A DNA stretch of 64,000 nt from Bifiguratus adelaidae. Lineage: Eukaryota > Mucoromycota > Endogonomycetes > Endogonales. The notes beneath the pieces are model-generated. The model was given only the letters and a program-made list of their open reading frames with translations, was not told where the DNA came from and did not search any database. Within the stretch, counting starts at the first letter, position 1, and the number at the start of each line of letters is the position of its first letter. The DNA is taken from assembly GCA_002261195.1 (NCBI GenBank), contig MVBO01000068.1, forward strand, positions 1 through 64,000, given 5' to 3'. Positions 23,452 to 35,485 of the stretch are shown here, in pieces. A program made the translations under genes and the position numbers.

Positions 23452-24819
23452 ATGACGCTTAACATCATAGTTATAGGAGGCAGTCTGGGAGGATTGATGG
23501 CAGGTAAGTATTACTCACAACATCATCATTCCATTTGTCAATACGACACCTAGGAACCGTCTTTCGACGCCTGTCACATAACGTCACTATTATCGAACGA
23601 AGCCCAACGGCGCAACTTGCCTCACGCGGTGCTGGTATCGTCGTTGGGCCACATCTGGCGGAGTTCCTTTCTCAATACGATACAAGTCGGACGCCTTATT
23701 ATGTAGCGTCCAAGCAGCGACAATATCTGGACAAGGCCGGTCACTTGATCGATGTTGAACAGAGGGAGCAGAGGATGACAAGCTGGGATCTGCTATATTC
23801 AATTCTGCGAAAAGCCTTCAGCGAGGACGGTGAAGGCTATGGCAAGGGCGAGTACATGTTTGATGCCAAATATGTCGGTCACGACGTGCATGAGGATGGA
23901 TTGCGCGTTTCGGTCAAACGAGAAAAAGCGGGGACGACATTGAACATGCAAGCAGACTTTGCGATCGCAGCTGAGGGAGCACAGAGCTCCGTACGCGACA
24001 GTATATCTCCGGAAGCAAAGCGCAAGTATGCCGGGTACGTAGCATGGAGAGGTCTCGTGGAAGAGACCAATGTTCCAAAGGAAGCCCACGTTTTCCTTGA
24101 GACCTTCACCTTTTTTCACGCCCCAGCGACGCAAATTTTGGCATATCTCATTCCAGGGCCGGGAGGCGATTTGCGTCCAGGTAAACGCCGGCTCAACTGG
24201 GTCTGGTATGAGAACTATGAATACGGCAGCGACGCGTGGAAAGAAGCCCTCACAGACACGCAAGGGAAAACACACGAATGGACCGTTCCATCTGGCAAAG
24301 TGAATCCTCAAGTATGGCAGCGAATGGCAGCGAATGGTAGAGTATGCAGAGTCCAAGTTGCCCCTGCCCTATTATCAGGCCGTCAAGGAGGTCAAGGAAC
24401 CGTTTCTTCAAGCCATCTCTGATGTACACGCTTCGCGGTTGGTAAATAAGAGCGGTCGCATCATCATTGTCGGCGATGCATCGAGTGCCCCTCGACCGTA
24501 AGTATCAAGGATAGGTATGCCCAGTTCCAGTACTCATCGTCATAGACATACGGCAAGGTCTACCGATCAAGCAGCCCATCATGCCCTGGAACTGGCTCAG
24601 ATCTTTGTAAATATAGAACCTGGTATTCTCATAAGTCCATCGTTCACATCAAAACTCAATGAATGGCAACGCCATACGCTTTATAGCAATAAGCAACTGA
24701 GAGATAATGGCATACGCTTGGGCGATCATAGTCAGTTTGGTGATCGATGGAAAGTGGCAAGTGTTACGTCCGATAATTTTTCGATACTGATATCTACCTT
24801 AGAGATAATGGAGCAATAG
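23452..24819 (+). pseudogene. FAD-dependent aromatic monooxygenase, broken by a 10-bp duplication
   Basis: Class A flavin hydroxylase resembling 2,6-dihydroxypyridine 3-monooxygenase / salicylate-hydroxylase types. Exon 1 (23452-23503) gives IIVIGGSLGGLMAG, the Rossmann GxGxxG, which joins in frame to TVFRRLSHNVTIIERS (23554 on). RGAGIVVGP, FAIAAEGAQSSVRDSI, YAGYVAWRGLVEET and LIPGPGGDLRPGKRRLNWVW follow. At 24316-24335 the unit GGCAGCGAAT is duplicated in tandem, shifting the frame to an early stop. Skipping one copy restores EYAESKLPLPYYQAVKEVKE and GRIIIVGDASSAPRP, the second FAD site. A last exon from 24546 adds HTARSTDQAAHHALELAQIF. Without the duplication it would be about 400 residues. 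Pseudogene, or an assembly slip. Confidence 0.8.
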
Positions 24820-25066
24820 TCGCATGTCCAAGTAGAACGGGACACCCCGACTTTAATTTATGTAGAGAATGAGCCAATCTACGCTGATAGAGTCCTCCAT
24901 TGATCCTTCTTTATGGAGGGTCGTGTATGACTCCCCAGGCTTCCAAAAATTGGTATATGCCCAAAAAAGGAAATCGGGTTGTCCCAAATGCTCGGCTTTT
25001 TGAACACTTTCACTTCACATACTCTCTCTCCTATCTACCCCGCTCCCATAGACTATTCGCTTAAAG

Positions 25067-26516
25067 ATGGTATCCGGTGCGCCAGTCTGCCTGGACGACT
25101 TTGAAAAACATGCTCAAGCAACGCTTCCTAAGATGGTTTGGGACTATTATAAGAGTGGAGCAATGGATGAGGTAGGTCTAGAGTGCGGCGTCCGCAGAGC
25201 GGGGATCAACTCTTCTTGCACGATAGCAAACTGTAAATGATAACAAACAAGCTTATTCCCGATGGCGAATACGTCCACGTGTGCTTGTGGATGTGTCCAA
25301 TGTCAGGACTGAAACCAAACTATTTGGTGATCGCATTTCCACGCCCATCTGCATTGCTGGTAAGCGCTAACTCGCTTGTAAGACTGAGCTACAGATGAAC
25401 TTACATTGGCGCAGCTGCAGCGATGCAACGCATGGCCCACCCTGATGGAGAACTCGCGACATCCCGAGGTACGTTAGCGCAAGATGTTCCTGCTTATAAA
25501 TCACACATTGTGCGGCTTGTAGCTGCTGCCAAATTTGGTACCGCCATGTGCCTTTCCACTTACTCGACTACATGCATTGAGGACGTTATAGCTGAGGGAA
25601 AAGGAGCCATCCCATATGGGTTTCAATTGTATGTCTACAAGGATCGTCAGGTTTCCGAATCATTGGTTCGCAGAGCCGAAAAGGCGGGTTACAAGGCGCT
25701 CTATGTTACTGTAGACACGCCACTGCTTGGACGTCGCTTGGCCGACGAGCGAAATGTTTTCGAGTAAGTGAGCTCGAGCAATGCATAGAAGGGATGGCTC
25801 ATCGTTCCGTCTAGGCTGCCAAAGCATCTTCGACTGGCCAACTTCGATGCTACGCCGAGCCTGACCGTGAGTTCCCTGTTGGATAGACGAGGTCACTTGC
25901 CCGGCCAAAATGATTTGCCCATTACCCCAACAGAAGATGATCCGGCCATGATGAATATCGTGCTTTCCGCAACCACTGATACATCCCTCAACTTTGAGGA
26001 CCTGAAATGGCTTCGCCGTATCACAAAGATGAAAATCATCCTCAAGGGTGTGATGACCGCCGAAGATACCGAACTTGCTGTCGCCGCTGGCGTTGATGGT
26101 ATTGTTGTTTCCAATCACGGCGGTCGACAACTCGATGGAGTGCTTGCTACGGTACGTCAAAGCGTTTAAACGATATATGGCAATGGCACTCATCGTGTAT
26201 CTCTCAGATTGATGCTTTACCAGAGGTGGTCGCTGCGGCCAAGGGAAGAATAGACGTATTTCTAGACGGTGGTATTCGAAAAGGTACCGACGTATTCAAG
26301 GCATTATGTCTCGGAGCCAAGGCTGTCTACATTGGCCGTCCAATGCTCTATGGTTTAGCCTATGCCGGTGAAGAAGGCGTCCTCAAGGTACTTGAACTGC
26401 TCAATGATGAGCTCAAGCTTGCCATGGCACTTGCAGGGGTAGACAGTATAGATAGACTCGGCCCTCAATATCTCATTCACGAGACCGAAGTTGCCGCTAG
26501 ATTGGCGAAGCTATAA
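25067..26516 (+). CDS. Peroxisomal FMN-dependent 2-hydroxyacid oxidase (glycolate/lactate oxidase family)
   Basis: TIM-barrel flavoenzyme oxidising an L-2-hydroxyacid to the 2-oxoacid, with H2O2 if it is an oxidase. At least six exons from ATG 25067. Conserved order: [134 protein letters not shown] (catalytic His-Gly-Gly-Arg) and [18 protein letters not shown]. The C-terminus ARLAKL ends in AKL, a type 1 peroxisome signal. An alternative splice near 25869-25935 is possible. About 380 residues. The next gene starts only 21 bp after its stop. A paralogue lies at 33565-34931. Substrate not determinable from sequence. Confidence 0.93.
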
Positions 26517-26537
26517 ATTTATGTTGCTCTTTACCTT

Positions 26538-27724
26538 ATGCTGAACGACGCGAACAAGGAAACATTCTTATCCCAAGGCTTCCTCGTACTTCCCAACTTT
26601 CTCTCTCGAGCTGAGGTAGCTGATTACCTGGCACATGCTCGATGGTTGGCGGACAATGTCAACATTGAAGGACATCCCGCCTTGGAGAAAACGTTAGATC
26701 ATAATGGACAAGTCAGTGCCGACTGTCTGAAGAGTCAAAAGCAACTAGCGAGCGACGGTCAGAAAGAACACGAAACAAGGCATGGGTCCCTCATTGGCCA
26801 GTACTTTTTGGATTCGGCGACAGACATTCGAGCCTTCTTCGAAAAGGGAGCTGTGAACAAGCAGAAGAAATTGGTGGTCAAGAAAGCGCGCGCTATCCAC
26901 AAGGTAGGTCTAATGTATCGACCATGTTCACTTGTTGAACATTAACTATCGCAGATTGGACATGCCTTACATTACAAAGATCCCATGTTTGCAAAACTCA
27001 CATATAAACCGGCCATTGTGGAGATTGCAAAGTCACTTGGGTACCGTCGGCCGGCATTGCTCCAGAGCATGATTGTCTGCAAGCAGCCACATATCGGCGG
27101 TAAGGTAAGCACGATGACCCACATTTTCGTACGTGATATTGACCACACCATACCGTCCCTCAGATCCCGGTTCATCAAGATTCCACCTTTGTATTTACGG
27201 ACCCGCCGAGCGCATTAGGGTTCTGGATACCGTTGGAAGACTGTACGGAGGAGAATGGATGCCTTCAATTTGCGTCCGGCTCTCACATCAATACGCCCGT
27301 GACATCGCGCTTTGTTCGAAGCTTAAAAGAAGGCGAAGAGGGAATCACGAAATTCATCAGCATTGATCCCGCCTGGAGTCGAGAATACGGCCCGCCCGAC
27401 AAAGACATCGAAAGCAGCGCCATTGATCCCCGCAAAAAGGGATCCAAATATCGCGCCAGACCACATCAAGATACTATCGACACCACTTCATCCTCCAAAC
27501 CCGTTTACGCCAAACAATATACCAAAGCGGGGTCGCTCGTCCTCATCCACGGAAACACTGTTCATACCTCAAGCGCAAACCTGTCAAAGAAATCGCGATT
27601 CGCCTATACTTTTCACGTTGTAGAAACATCACTAAAGTCGAATGTAAGATATCCGCCTGACAATTGGTGTCAACCAGAGCCAGGTCGTGAACTAGAAGTT
27701 CTGTATGATTTAGATTTAGAATAA
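26538..27724 (+). CDS. Phytanoyl-CoA dioxygenase (PhyH/PHYHD1-like) family protein
   Basis: Fe(II)/2-oxoglutarate oxygenase family that 2-hydroxylates acyl-CoAs or related substrates. Exons: 26538-26903, 26955-27104 and 27164-27724. The N-terminus FLSQGFLVLPNFLSRAEV is the usual family opening. HKIGHALHYKDPMF and LLQSMIVCKQPHIGGK lead to IPVHQDSTFVFTDPPSALGF, which has the metal HxD motif, then LEDCTEENGCLQFASGSH. SLVLIHGNTVHTSSANLSK supplies the distal His, and FAYTFHVVET ends the core with an Arg (SRF) for 2-oxoglutarate. 358 residues. No PTS1 and no obvious PTS2, so its site is open. A small upstream ATG frame (26521-26544) overlaps its start. Confidence 0.92.
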
Positions 27725-28033
27725 CACAGTTGTCAGCACATTTTCTGGCCCTTGTTCCTTTGCGTCCGAGTGACAATGCCATCCAAGTCATCCACAAGAG
27801 TAGCCTTTATCATGCTTGAGGAGCAAGGCAACGGAGATATACTCATCCTCGACGGCAAGTTACCCATGAGCAAGGCTTCCAAAAGCACGTGGACAATGGA
27901 TGCCGCATTTGGAAGCTCCGCACGCAATGTGCGTTCTTTGTCTCTCCTATATACCGTTGCAGTTAGGTAACACCATACTGACACTGCGAAGTCTGTTTGT
28001 CGGCCGGCTAAGGCTTTTAGTACACTATCGTCC
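27725..28033. other. Spacer after the PhyH-like gene
   Basis: About 310 bp. An ATG frame at 27776-27970 (64 residues) has no recognisable content and no supporting splice, so it is not called. Otherwise nothing was seen; the promoter of the next gene should lie here. Confidence 0.3.
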
Positions 28034-29245
28034 ATGTCCACGCCACGACTGACCTCATTTCGGCGCTTTGCAGTCATTTCCGGACACCCTCCCTTTGCGG
28101 CGCAGTCACCTTTAGCTGCCGGCCAAGTACGACTTCTCCACCGGTCCAGCAACCGCTACTTCAAATGTCAAAGCGCAGTTGCTCAGACCCCGAGAGCAGA
28201 ACCTGGCATCATAGCGACCATCCAACGTGACTTCAAGTCCATATTCCCCCGTAGAAGCTCTCCCTTAGGTCATCGACGTCACCGCAAAGGGCGCGCATTA
28301 TGGGCCGCAGTGCTTCAGTGCCGCAAATGGCTCAACGATCCCTTCAGTATACAATTCCGCACACCAAGGCTCTTCCAGGTCGTAGCAGCCACTTACCAGC
28401 AGTTCCTTCGCGATATCTATCACATTTATGACCGTCCGTCCACAGTCGACATGAATTACGCCATGTCAGCAAAGTCCCTATTTTGGAATAGTCGATGGAA
28501 TCATCGGCTAAAGGTGCCTCTTGCAGGGCCGATCTTGGATGCCATGACTCCAGAATCATTGCATACCATGATTGCCCTGCCCTTTGCGACTCCGAAACAC
28601 CTCGTCTTTGAATATGGTGACATGCGGATACACGCTTCCCGAAACTCTCTCCTGTCCATTGCAGACACCATCACCAGCAAAGGGTCGACCTCCGCCTTCA
28701 TTCTCACCAACATTAATATTCTCAAAGCCGATCTGGACGCCATTTGCTCGAGTCCTTCATCTCAACGTATCAAACGTCTGCCGAATGCTGGAGGTTCCTC
28801 GCACAAATCCGAAGTCTTGAGTTACGTTTTCCTTGAGCGTATGCTGGGATGCGAATTGCTAAAGACCGAAATGGAGATTATTTACGAACCACGCGGCGGT
28901 CCAATGGTGGACTATTCCATTCATCTTCCGCAACATCTCGGAAGCACGTGGTTAGCTGTCAGCGTCACGAGAGCTATAGCCTTTGGTCGCAACTTTACAT
29001 TACAGGATGCAGAGAAGCTCATACGACATAAACTTCTCGGTGTCTTCTTTTCCAATCAAACTATCGTGCAACGTCAAAGACCGTCGCGTCAAATTTTGCA
29101 TATCTGGGCAAGAGAAGGCAAAGTAGCACGTATACTATCGAAAGCATGGAGTAGAGTAATGGACGATATGCCAAAGTCAACCATCGTCATTGTGTCTGTA
29201 GTGAACATGGATGCCGTGTTCCTCAATAAGGCCTTTAAACAATGA
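28034..29245 (+). CDS. Conserved-looking protein of unknown function, 403 aa
   Basis: A single long open frame from ATG 28034. The N-terminus is rich in Arg, Ser and Phe with few acids (STPRLTSFRRFAVISGHPPF), compatible with a mitochondrial presequence. The middle includes RRHRKGRALWAAVLQCRKWL and FEYGDMRIHASRNSLLSIAD. The C-terminal half has MEIIYEPRGGPMVDYSIHL, STWLAVSVTRAIAFGR, DAEKLIRHKLLGVFFSNQ and ILHIWAREGKVARILSKAW. The E-x-DY...VSV-R pattern faintly recalls a PD-(D/E)XK-type nuclease core, but this is a guess. I do not recognise the family. Length, absence of stops and tight spacing (18 bp to the next ATG) support a real gene. Confidence 0.7.
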   Translation: MSTPRLTSFRRFAVISGHPPFAAQSPLAAGQVRLLHRSSNRYFKCQSAVAQTPRAEPGIIATIQRDFKSIFPRRSSPLGHRRHRKGRALWAAVLQCRKWLNDPFSIQFRTPRLFQVVAATYQQFLRDIYHIYDRPSTVDMNYAMSAKSLFWNSRWNHRLKVPLAGPILDAMTPESLHTMIALPFATPKHLVFEYGDMRIHASRNSLLSIADTITSKGSTSAFILTNINILKADLDAICSSPSSQRIKRLPNAGGSSHKSEVLSYVFLERMLGCELLKTEMEIIYEPRGGPMVDYSIHLPQHLGSTWLAVSVTRAIAFGRNFTLQDAEKLIRHKLLGVFFSNQTIVQRQRPSRQILHIWAREGKVARILSKAWSRVMDDMPKSTIVIVSVVNMDAVFLNKAFKQ

Positions 29246-29263
29246 AAAGTTCAAAAATGGAAA

Positions 29264-29516
29264 ATGTCGACGTCATCCAATTTGAGTTCATCCCATACAT
29301 TGTTGAACGCCTTTGCAGTCGTTCTGCGGTCCGTGGACGGTAAGTCGGAGAGAGAGGGAGATGATGGGGTTGGAAAGGATGTTGTTGACCAGCGTATTGT
29401 TTCCTGTAGACTATATCAAAACCAAAACACCACTGTTCTACCTTGGTTCAAAAGCCATTGGTATCCTCCCCTTCTCTTGTACCATCCTTTCCATTGCAGC
29501 CTACAGTAAGGCTTGA
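29264..29516 (+). CDS. Small tail-anchored-like protein, 60 aa, unknown
   Basis: Two exons, 29264-29339 and 29410-29516, spliced at GACG/GTAAGT and CTGTAG/AC to give 60 residues. The first half is Ser/Leu-rich (STSSNLSSSHTLLNAFAVVL). The second is DYIKTKTPLFYLGSKAIG followed by a hydrophobic C-terminal helix (ILPFSCTILSIAAYSKA). Such a layout suits a tail-anchored or small mitochondrial membrane subunit, but I recognise no family. It begins 18 bp after the preceding stop and ends 27 bp before the PP2A start. Confidence 0.6.
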
Positions 29517-29543
29517 GGTATTAACGATCAGCAATCAAAAGCC

Positions 29544-30819
<1,276 letters not shown>

Positions 30820-31341
30820 ACATCCCACACCTATCCCATCAAAATTGACATCGGTTTGCGGCATTTGTGTGTATAGTTGTGCTTCCATCGACGCTAGGTA
30901 TCACGTGGACTAGTATAGTAGTGGAGCTGTTCTTGATATTTCGATGGCTTTGTGTGATTTGCTTCTGACAAGAGAACAAATGTATTAACTACTTTCTACC
31001 TTGTGATCATGCACACCATTGACGTCTTTTTTCGACCCAATTTTGCTCCGGTTAAGCGGCTGTAAACCATCTCAGACTCCAAGAGAACCCATTGAAACTC
31101 TGCAGCAACGACAAGCGCATCAATCTGTTTCAACATGCACTGAACTAATTGCGCCCTTCCTGTGCACCACCATCCCGTAGACTGTCATCTATCCATCGTA
31201 TCCGTCTCATCCTCTCCTCACCGCCAAAGGGAAATTTGCTTGCAAAGGGCGTTTGAACTCTTCCCCTCTCTCGAGCCTGTTTTGTCACCAAGACCTTATT
31301 GTATTCTTCGCACCTCATACGACGTGTAGATTTTTCACCAG
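30820..31341. other. Intergenic stretch, PP2A 3' flank and next promoter
   Basis: 522 bp, T-rich near 31020-31035. No coding signal or repeat was recognised on either strand. Confidence 0.3.
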
Positions 31342-32288
31342 ATGAACATTCAAGCAGCTCCACCATTCACGTCAGCCGTTCGTGACCTAGCTCACGCCGT
31401 CCTCCAAATCGTCTACTCGGCCCTCAAGCTCGAATGGACACTACTCACACGTTTCACGGCCGGTGTCGTCCTAGCGACTGCAGCCACGACCCTTTATCTC
31501 ATGTGGGTTCTGCGTAACTCGCGGAGACCCCTTCAGGTCTGGGAAGCGTTGAATAAGCCAGTGATATATTTACTACGGGGATGGATCTTTGGACTCTTGT
31601 TGCGACAGGCAAATCCCTATTGTGGAACGATAAGTAAGTAGGTAGATGCTAGCGAGGATTCTTCTTTTGACGGAGTTGTTCAGATCTTCGTATCACGACG
31701 CTATCTAAAGGCACATGCTCGGGTTTTATGACGGTACGTGAGATGAAACGGTCTTTTGTACAACTTGACTAGTCATTGATCTAACGCGCGCCTCGTCCTG
31801 TAGGATCAACATCGTGTCAGAAACCCATTCAAAAGGTAAGCTTTCGGCTTGTCTCTCCGCTGTGTAATCACTCATCACCACTTGACAGCATCCATGCGAC
31901 AGCGTTATGTACATTTGCTGAAACAGTGGGTGGTTTGGCTGCGCTGTCCACCTTGGGAAAGAAAGACAGAGCCATCTTGGTGGCGCTCAATATTGAGGTA
32001 AGTTGGTGACTGGTTATGGAATCTGGTATCGCATTCTAAACACAAGCTTGGCTTTTTCTGTCATGGCAGTACAAGAAAAAGGCTAGAGGTAGGTCGATGC
32101 TTGACGAGAGATGGGCGTGACCTAAGCATGGCTGTCTTGCAGGACTCATTACCGCAACGGCACAGTTTGATCTTGGAAAGGAATCTGGGAAACGTGATAT
32201 CGACGAAGAGGTCATACTCATGGACTCAAATTTGGACGTATTGGCCGTCGCAAAGTTGACGTGGGCAATAGAGACCAAGGACGACTAA
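31342..32288 (+). CDS. DUF4442 / hotdog-fold thioesterase-like protein
   Basis: Probable hotdog-fold acyl-thioesterase relative. Exon 1 (31342-31633) has a predicted membrane helix (TRFTAGVVLATAATTLYLMW) and a charged linker. Short exons follow at 31684-31733, 31804-31835 and from 31889. They assemble LRITTLSKGTCSGFM, DQHRVRNPFKSIHATALCTF and AETVGGLAALSTLGKKDRAI. The pattern RVRNPF-SIHA-ALC-FAE is the DUF4442 equivalent of the hotdog N-H-G helix. The C-terminal strand region ends ILMDSNLDVLAVAKLTWAIE. About 225 residues. The reaction is not established. It converges with the SDR gene, with stops 76 bp apart. Confidence 0.72.
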
Positions 32289-32364
32289 TGACAAAGAAAA
32301 AGACTGACATTATTTGTACATTATCATATGCATTGGGAATATACCTGTCTCCAATATGTCTCGT

Positions 32365-33519
32365 TTATTGACGATGAGTAGTCCGTGCGTCTGCTTGATT
32401 AACAGGGAAAACAAGCATATCCGCAATGTTTACATGAGCCGGTCGTGATGCTGCAAAGATAATCAAGTCGGCTAAGACGAGGTTTAGTGATATTGTACGG
32501 ATACGCATCGCCACTACTGACCAATATCGTCACCCGTCAAAGGCTGCAAGCCCTCATAGACTGAATCCGCCTTCTCCTGATCACCAGAGAAGCGAACCAC
32601 CGAAAATTCTGTTTCTACCATTCCAGGATTGATCTCTGTCACCTTCACTGGAGAATCTACGAGTTCCAGCAATAGTGTACGCGACAACGCGTTCACGGCG
32701 TGTTTCGACGCTGGAAAAGGGGAGATGAGATTTGATATCGGACTACGTCGGTCGCCGAGACTTACCGCAATAAACACCTCCCCCCGCGTATACTTGCTTC
32801 CCTAAACGACCATGAACAGAGCGACCCTGATCTCTGCATTGCTTACCTGATACGCTTCCAATATTGATGATGTGACCTTTCTGCCGCCTTCTCATACCCG
32901 GCAAGACGGCTTGAGTAACATTGAGCAATCCTTTGACGTTTGTATCGAGCATTGTGTTGATGGCGTCTTCAGATATGACTTCGATCTTGTCCAATCCAAT
33001 GACTAGACCTAAACATCTTGCGATTGAGCAACGTGCTCTTTGCAAATCTCGCTGCCAGATGCATACCTGCATTGTTGACAAGTACATCAATCTCCTTCAA
33101 GTTGGGTGGAAGGTTCTTGAGGGATTGCATGACACTTTGACGATCGCGAACGTCCATAGGCACCGTGTGAACCTGTCCAGCATCTTTATCCTTCTCGATA
33201 GAGGCTTTCAATGCAGTTAGGCGTTCAGCTCTTCTAGCCGTCAGAATCTGACCGGATAGTCAGTTTCTTCCGATTCTGCAGCGGAACCATCGCAATACAT
33301 ACCACGTTGGAGCCTGCCCGGGCAAATGACCTTGCGCATGCCTCACCGATGCCGGACGAAGCTCCGGTGCTATAAGACAGAGTAAGCCTACAGTAGCTGG
33401 CGCGCACATTGAACTCACATGAGCACGTTTTGGCCTTTGAGTCGCCCATTGGTGAAGTAGCGAGCACGACCAGCTGAGCCTGCCAGGTCAACGAAAGCAC
33501 GCTTAGCAACAGACAACAT
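32365..33519 (-). CDS. Short-chain dehydrogenase, YMR226C / YdfG-like
   Basis: NADP-dependent SDR; yeast YMR226C and bacterial YdfG oxidise L-serine, L-allo-threonine and 3-hydroxyacids. From ATG 33519, an N-terminal extension ([20 protein letters not shown]) leads to GQNVLI joined to [20 protein letters not shown], the cofactor site. [13 protein letters not shown] and [12 protein letters not shown] (NNAG) follow, then [20 protein letters not shown] and [11 protein letters not shown] with the catalytic Ser. Y-A-G-G-G-VYC plus [17 protein letters not shown] gives Yxxx[21 protein letters not shown] and [20 protein letters not shown] close it. About six short introns; joins are approximate in 32800-33000. 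Convergent with the DUF4442-like gene. Confidence 0.9.
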
Positions 33520-33564
33520 CACGCTGAAGTGTGGGGGAAGTGTTCCATTTTTGGGAACTGGCTT

Positions 33565-34931
33565 TTATAGCTTGCTCAATCGCGCGTCCCTTTTACTTTC
33601 ATATTCCAGATGGTCTACGGTCAATTGATCTACACTACTGACACCCGCCAATGCCATAGAGAGCTCGAGTTCGTTGACCAAGAGTTGGAGAACTTGATTG
33701 ATGCCGCTGACCCCATTGTAAGCCAAACCGTATAGGTACGGTCTCCCCAGGAACACCGCCCGCGCACCAAGAGCCAAGGCTTTCAAGATATCTGTTCCTG
33801 TTCGAAAGCCACTATCCACATAGACTTCGCATTTATTCTCTACAGCCTGGACAACTTCGGGCAGCGCATCAATCTAACAGGCTTCGTGAGTGTCATGTCG
33901 AACACGCTGTCATTGACTTACAGTCGCCAAGACACCATCCAATTGCCGGCCGCCATGATTAGATACCATGATCGCATCTACTCCTGCTTCTACTGCGAGT
34001 GCTGCGTCCTCAGCTGTCATGATGCCCTTGAGCACAATCTTCATGCTGGTCGTCTTTCGTAGCCAAGCAATATCGGCAAATGTGAGAGACTTGTCTGAGG
34101 TGGAAGCGAGCATTTCGGCCATTTTGGATGCAGCTTTATCGACTGTGTCTGATTGAGAGCTATGGAACGCGCTTGTCAGGTTTTCAGCCGCCATTCCATC
34201 GTCGTCAACCGGATCAAAGTTGCGAAATCGATGCGGAGGGGGTAGACTTTTAACTAAGCTGAGGATTATATTCTTTGTTCAGGTAACTCACCTAAACCGG
34301 TTTCTGGCGTCGAGGAGCCTACGCCCCACGAGTGGACTATCTACCGTAAGTACGAGAGCTTTGAAGCCCGCCTTTTCCGCTCTTTGAACCAACTTTTCGG
34401 AAATCCGGCGATCTTTGTATACGTAGAGTTGGAACCATAAATTAGCATGTTTACCCTTTCCATGGGAGGCGACCTCTTCGATAGATCTCGTCGAGTACGT
34501 AGACAGTATCATGGGTACGTTGTTTGCAATAGCAGCTAGAGAGAAATCAATCACCTTATCGCGGGAAAGCAGATGCTCAACTCACCTTGCGCACTAGCCT
34601 CTTCTCCATCCGGATGAATCGCGCATTGCATGCTTGCCGGGCTAAGACCGACGGGACAAGATACGTGGTCTCCTAAGATCGTGGTTTCCAATGTCACGTT
34701 AGACACGTCTTTGAGTACTCGAGGCCGAATGCGCCAACGCTTGAACGCTTCAGTATTGTCTCTGAGTGTTTGCTAAAGCAGAGTTTTAGATATTCATTAT
34801 CCTGTCCGATCCTGCCGACGCCGTACCAGATCCATTGCTCCTGTGGAATAGAAATCCCATATTTTCGGTTCAAGCACCTCCTTGGCGATCTTTTCAATGT
34901 CTGCAACGCATAGCGGTGACGACTTCTTCAT
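33565..34931 (-). CDS. Second peroxisomal FMN-dependent 2-hydroxyacid oxidase (SKL tail)
   Basis: Paralogue of the enzyme at 25067-26516. Start at ATG 34931 ([20 protein letters not shown]). It continues [15 protein letters not shown], and across an intron [20 protein letters not shown], then [20 protein letters not shown]. Other conserved pieces are [91 protein letters not shown] and [20 protein letters not shown]. The C-terminus RDARLSKL ends in SKL, the canonical peroxisome signal. About 375 residues; at least five introns at positions largely matching the paralogue. It diverges from the MDR reductase gene. 34932-35485 holds their promoters; nothing else was seen there. Confidence 0.93.
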
Positions 34932-35485
34932 GGATGGTGTGCTTCATCCACGTCCAAGTCAACGTGCCCGCGGTAGAAAAGAGAGAAAACGAGTGAGAGC
35001 CAACTGGCGGGCAAATCCGCTTGTGGGAAATGTCAATTAATTCATTAAACTCTCGGCCGTTGAGGAGCTTTCTTCCATGAGCCAGCGAGGTCCTGCGCAA
35101 AGCCACTGCGCTTTGCATGAATAGTAAGCCATGTACGCAATACTCAACGAAAGTGGAGTCTCGTGTCCATTGAAAGCTCAATTGTGATTGTGAAAAGCGT
35201 ATGCAACAGTGACAATATCCTCTCATTGGATCGGTATGCATGGATCAAGCTACCCACAATATGCTGATGAGAGCGCGCATTGCGCGGAAGCATATGCCAA
35301 ATGTTAAAGTCATTGCCGCCTATCCTCAAGAACCGCGCTTTTCTCTGAGAGGCTACTGCGCGCTCATACCGGCATTGGGTTAGGTGATGGACGTGGCGCT
35401 CAATTTGATCCGACCATTGTTCTACAGGGCTGCCTATAAATCGGATAACCTTGATTTAGTCTCCAGAGGACAGACAGACAAGACT

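Noticed and set aside
27776-27970. 64-residue frame after the PhyH-like gene
   Set aside because: No recognisable family, and its possible splice sites do not lead to a second coding exon.
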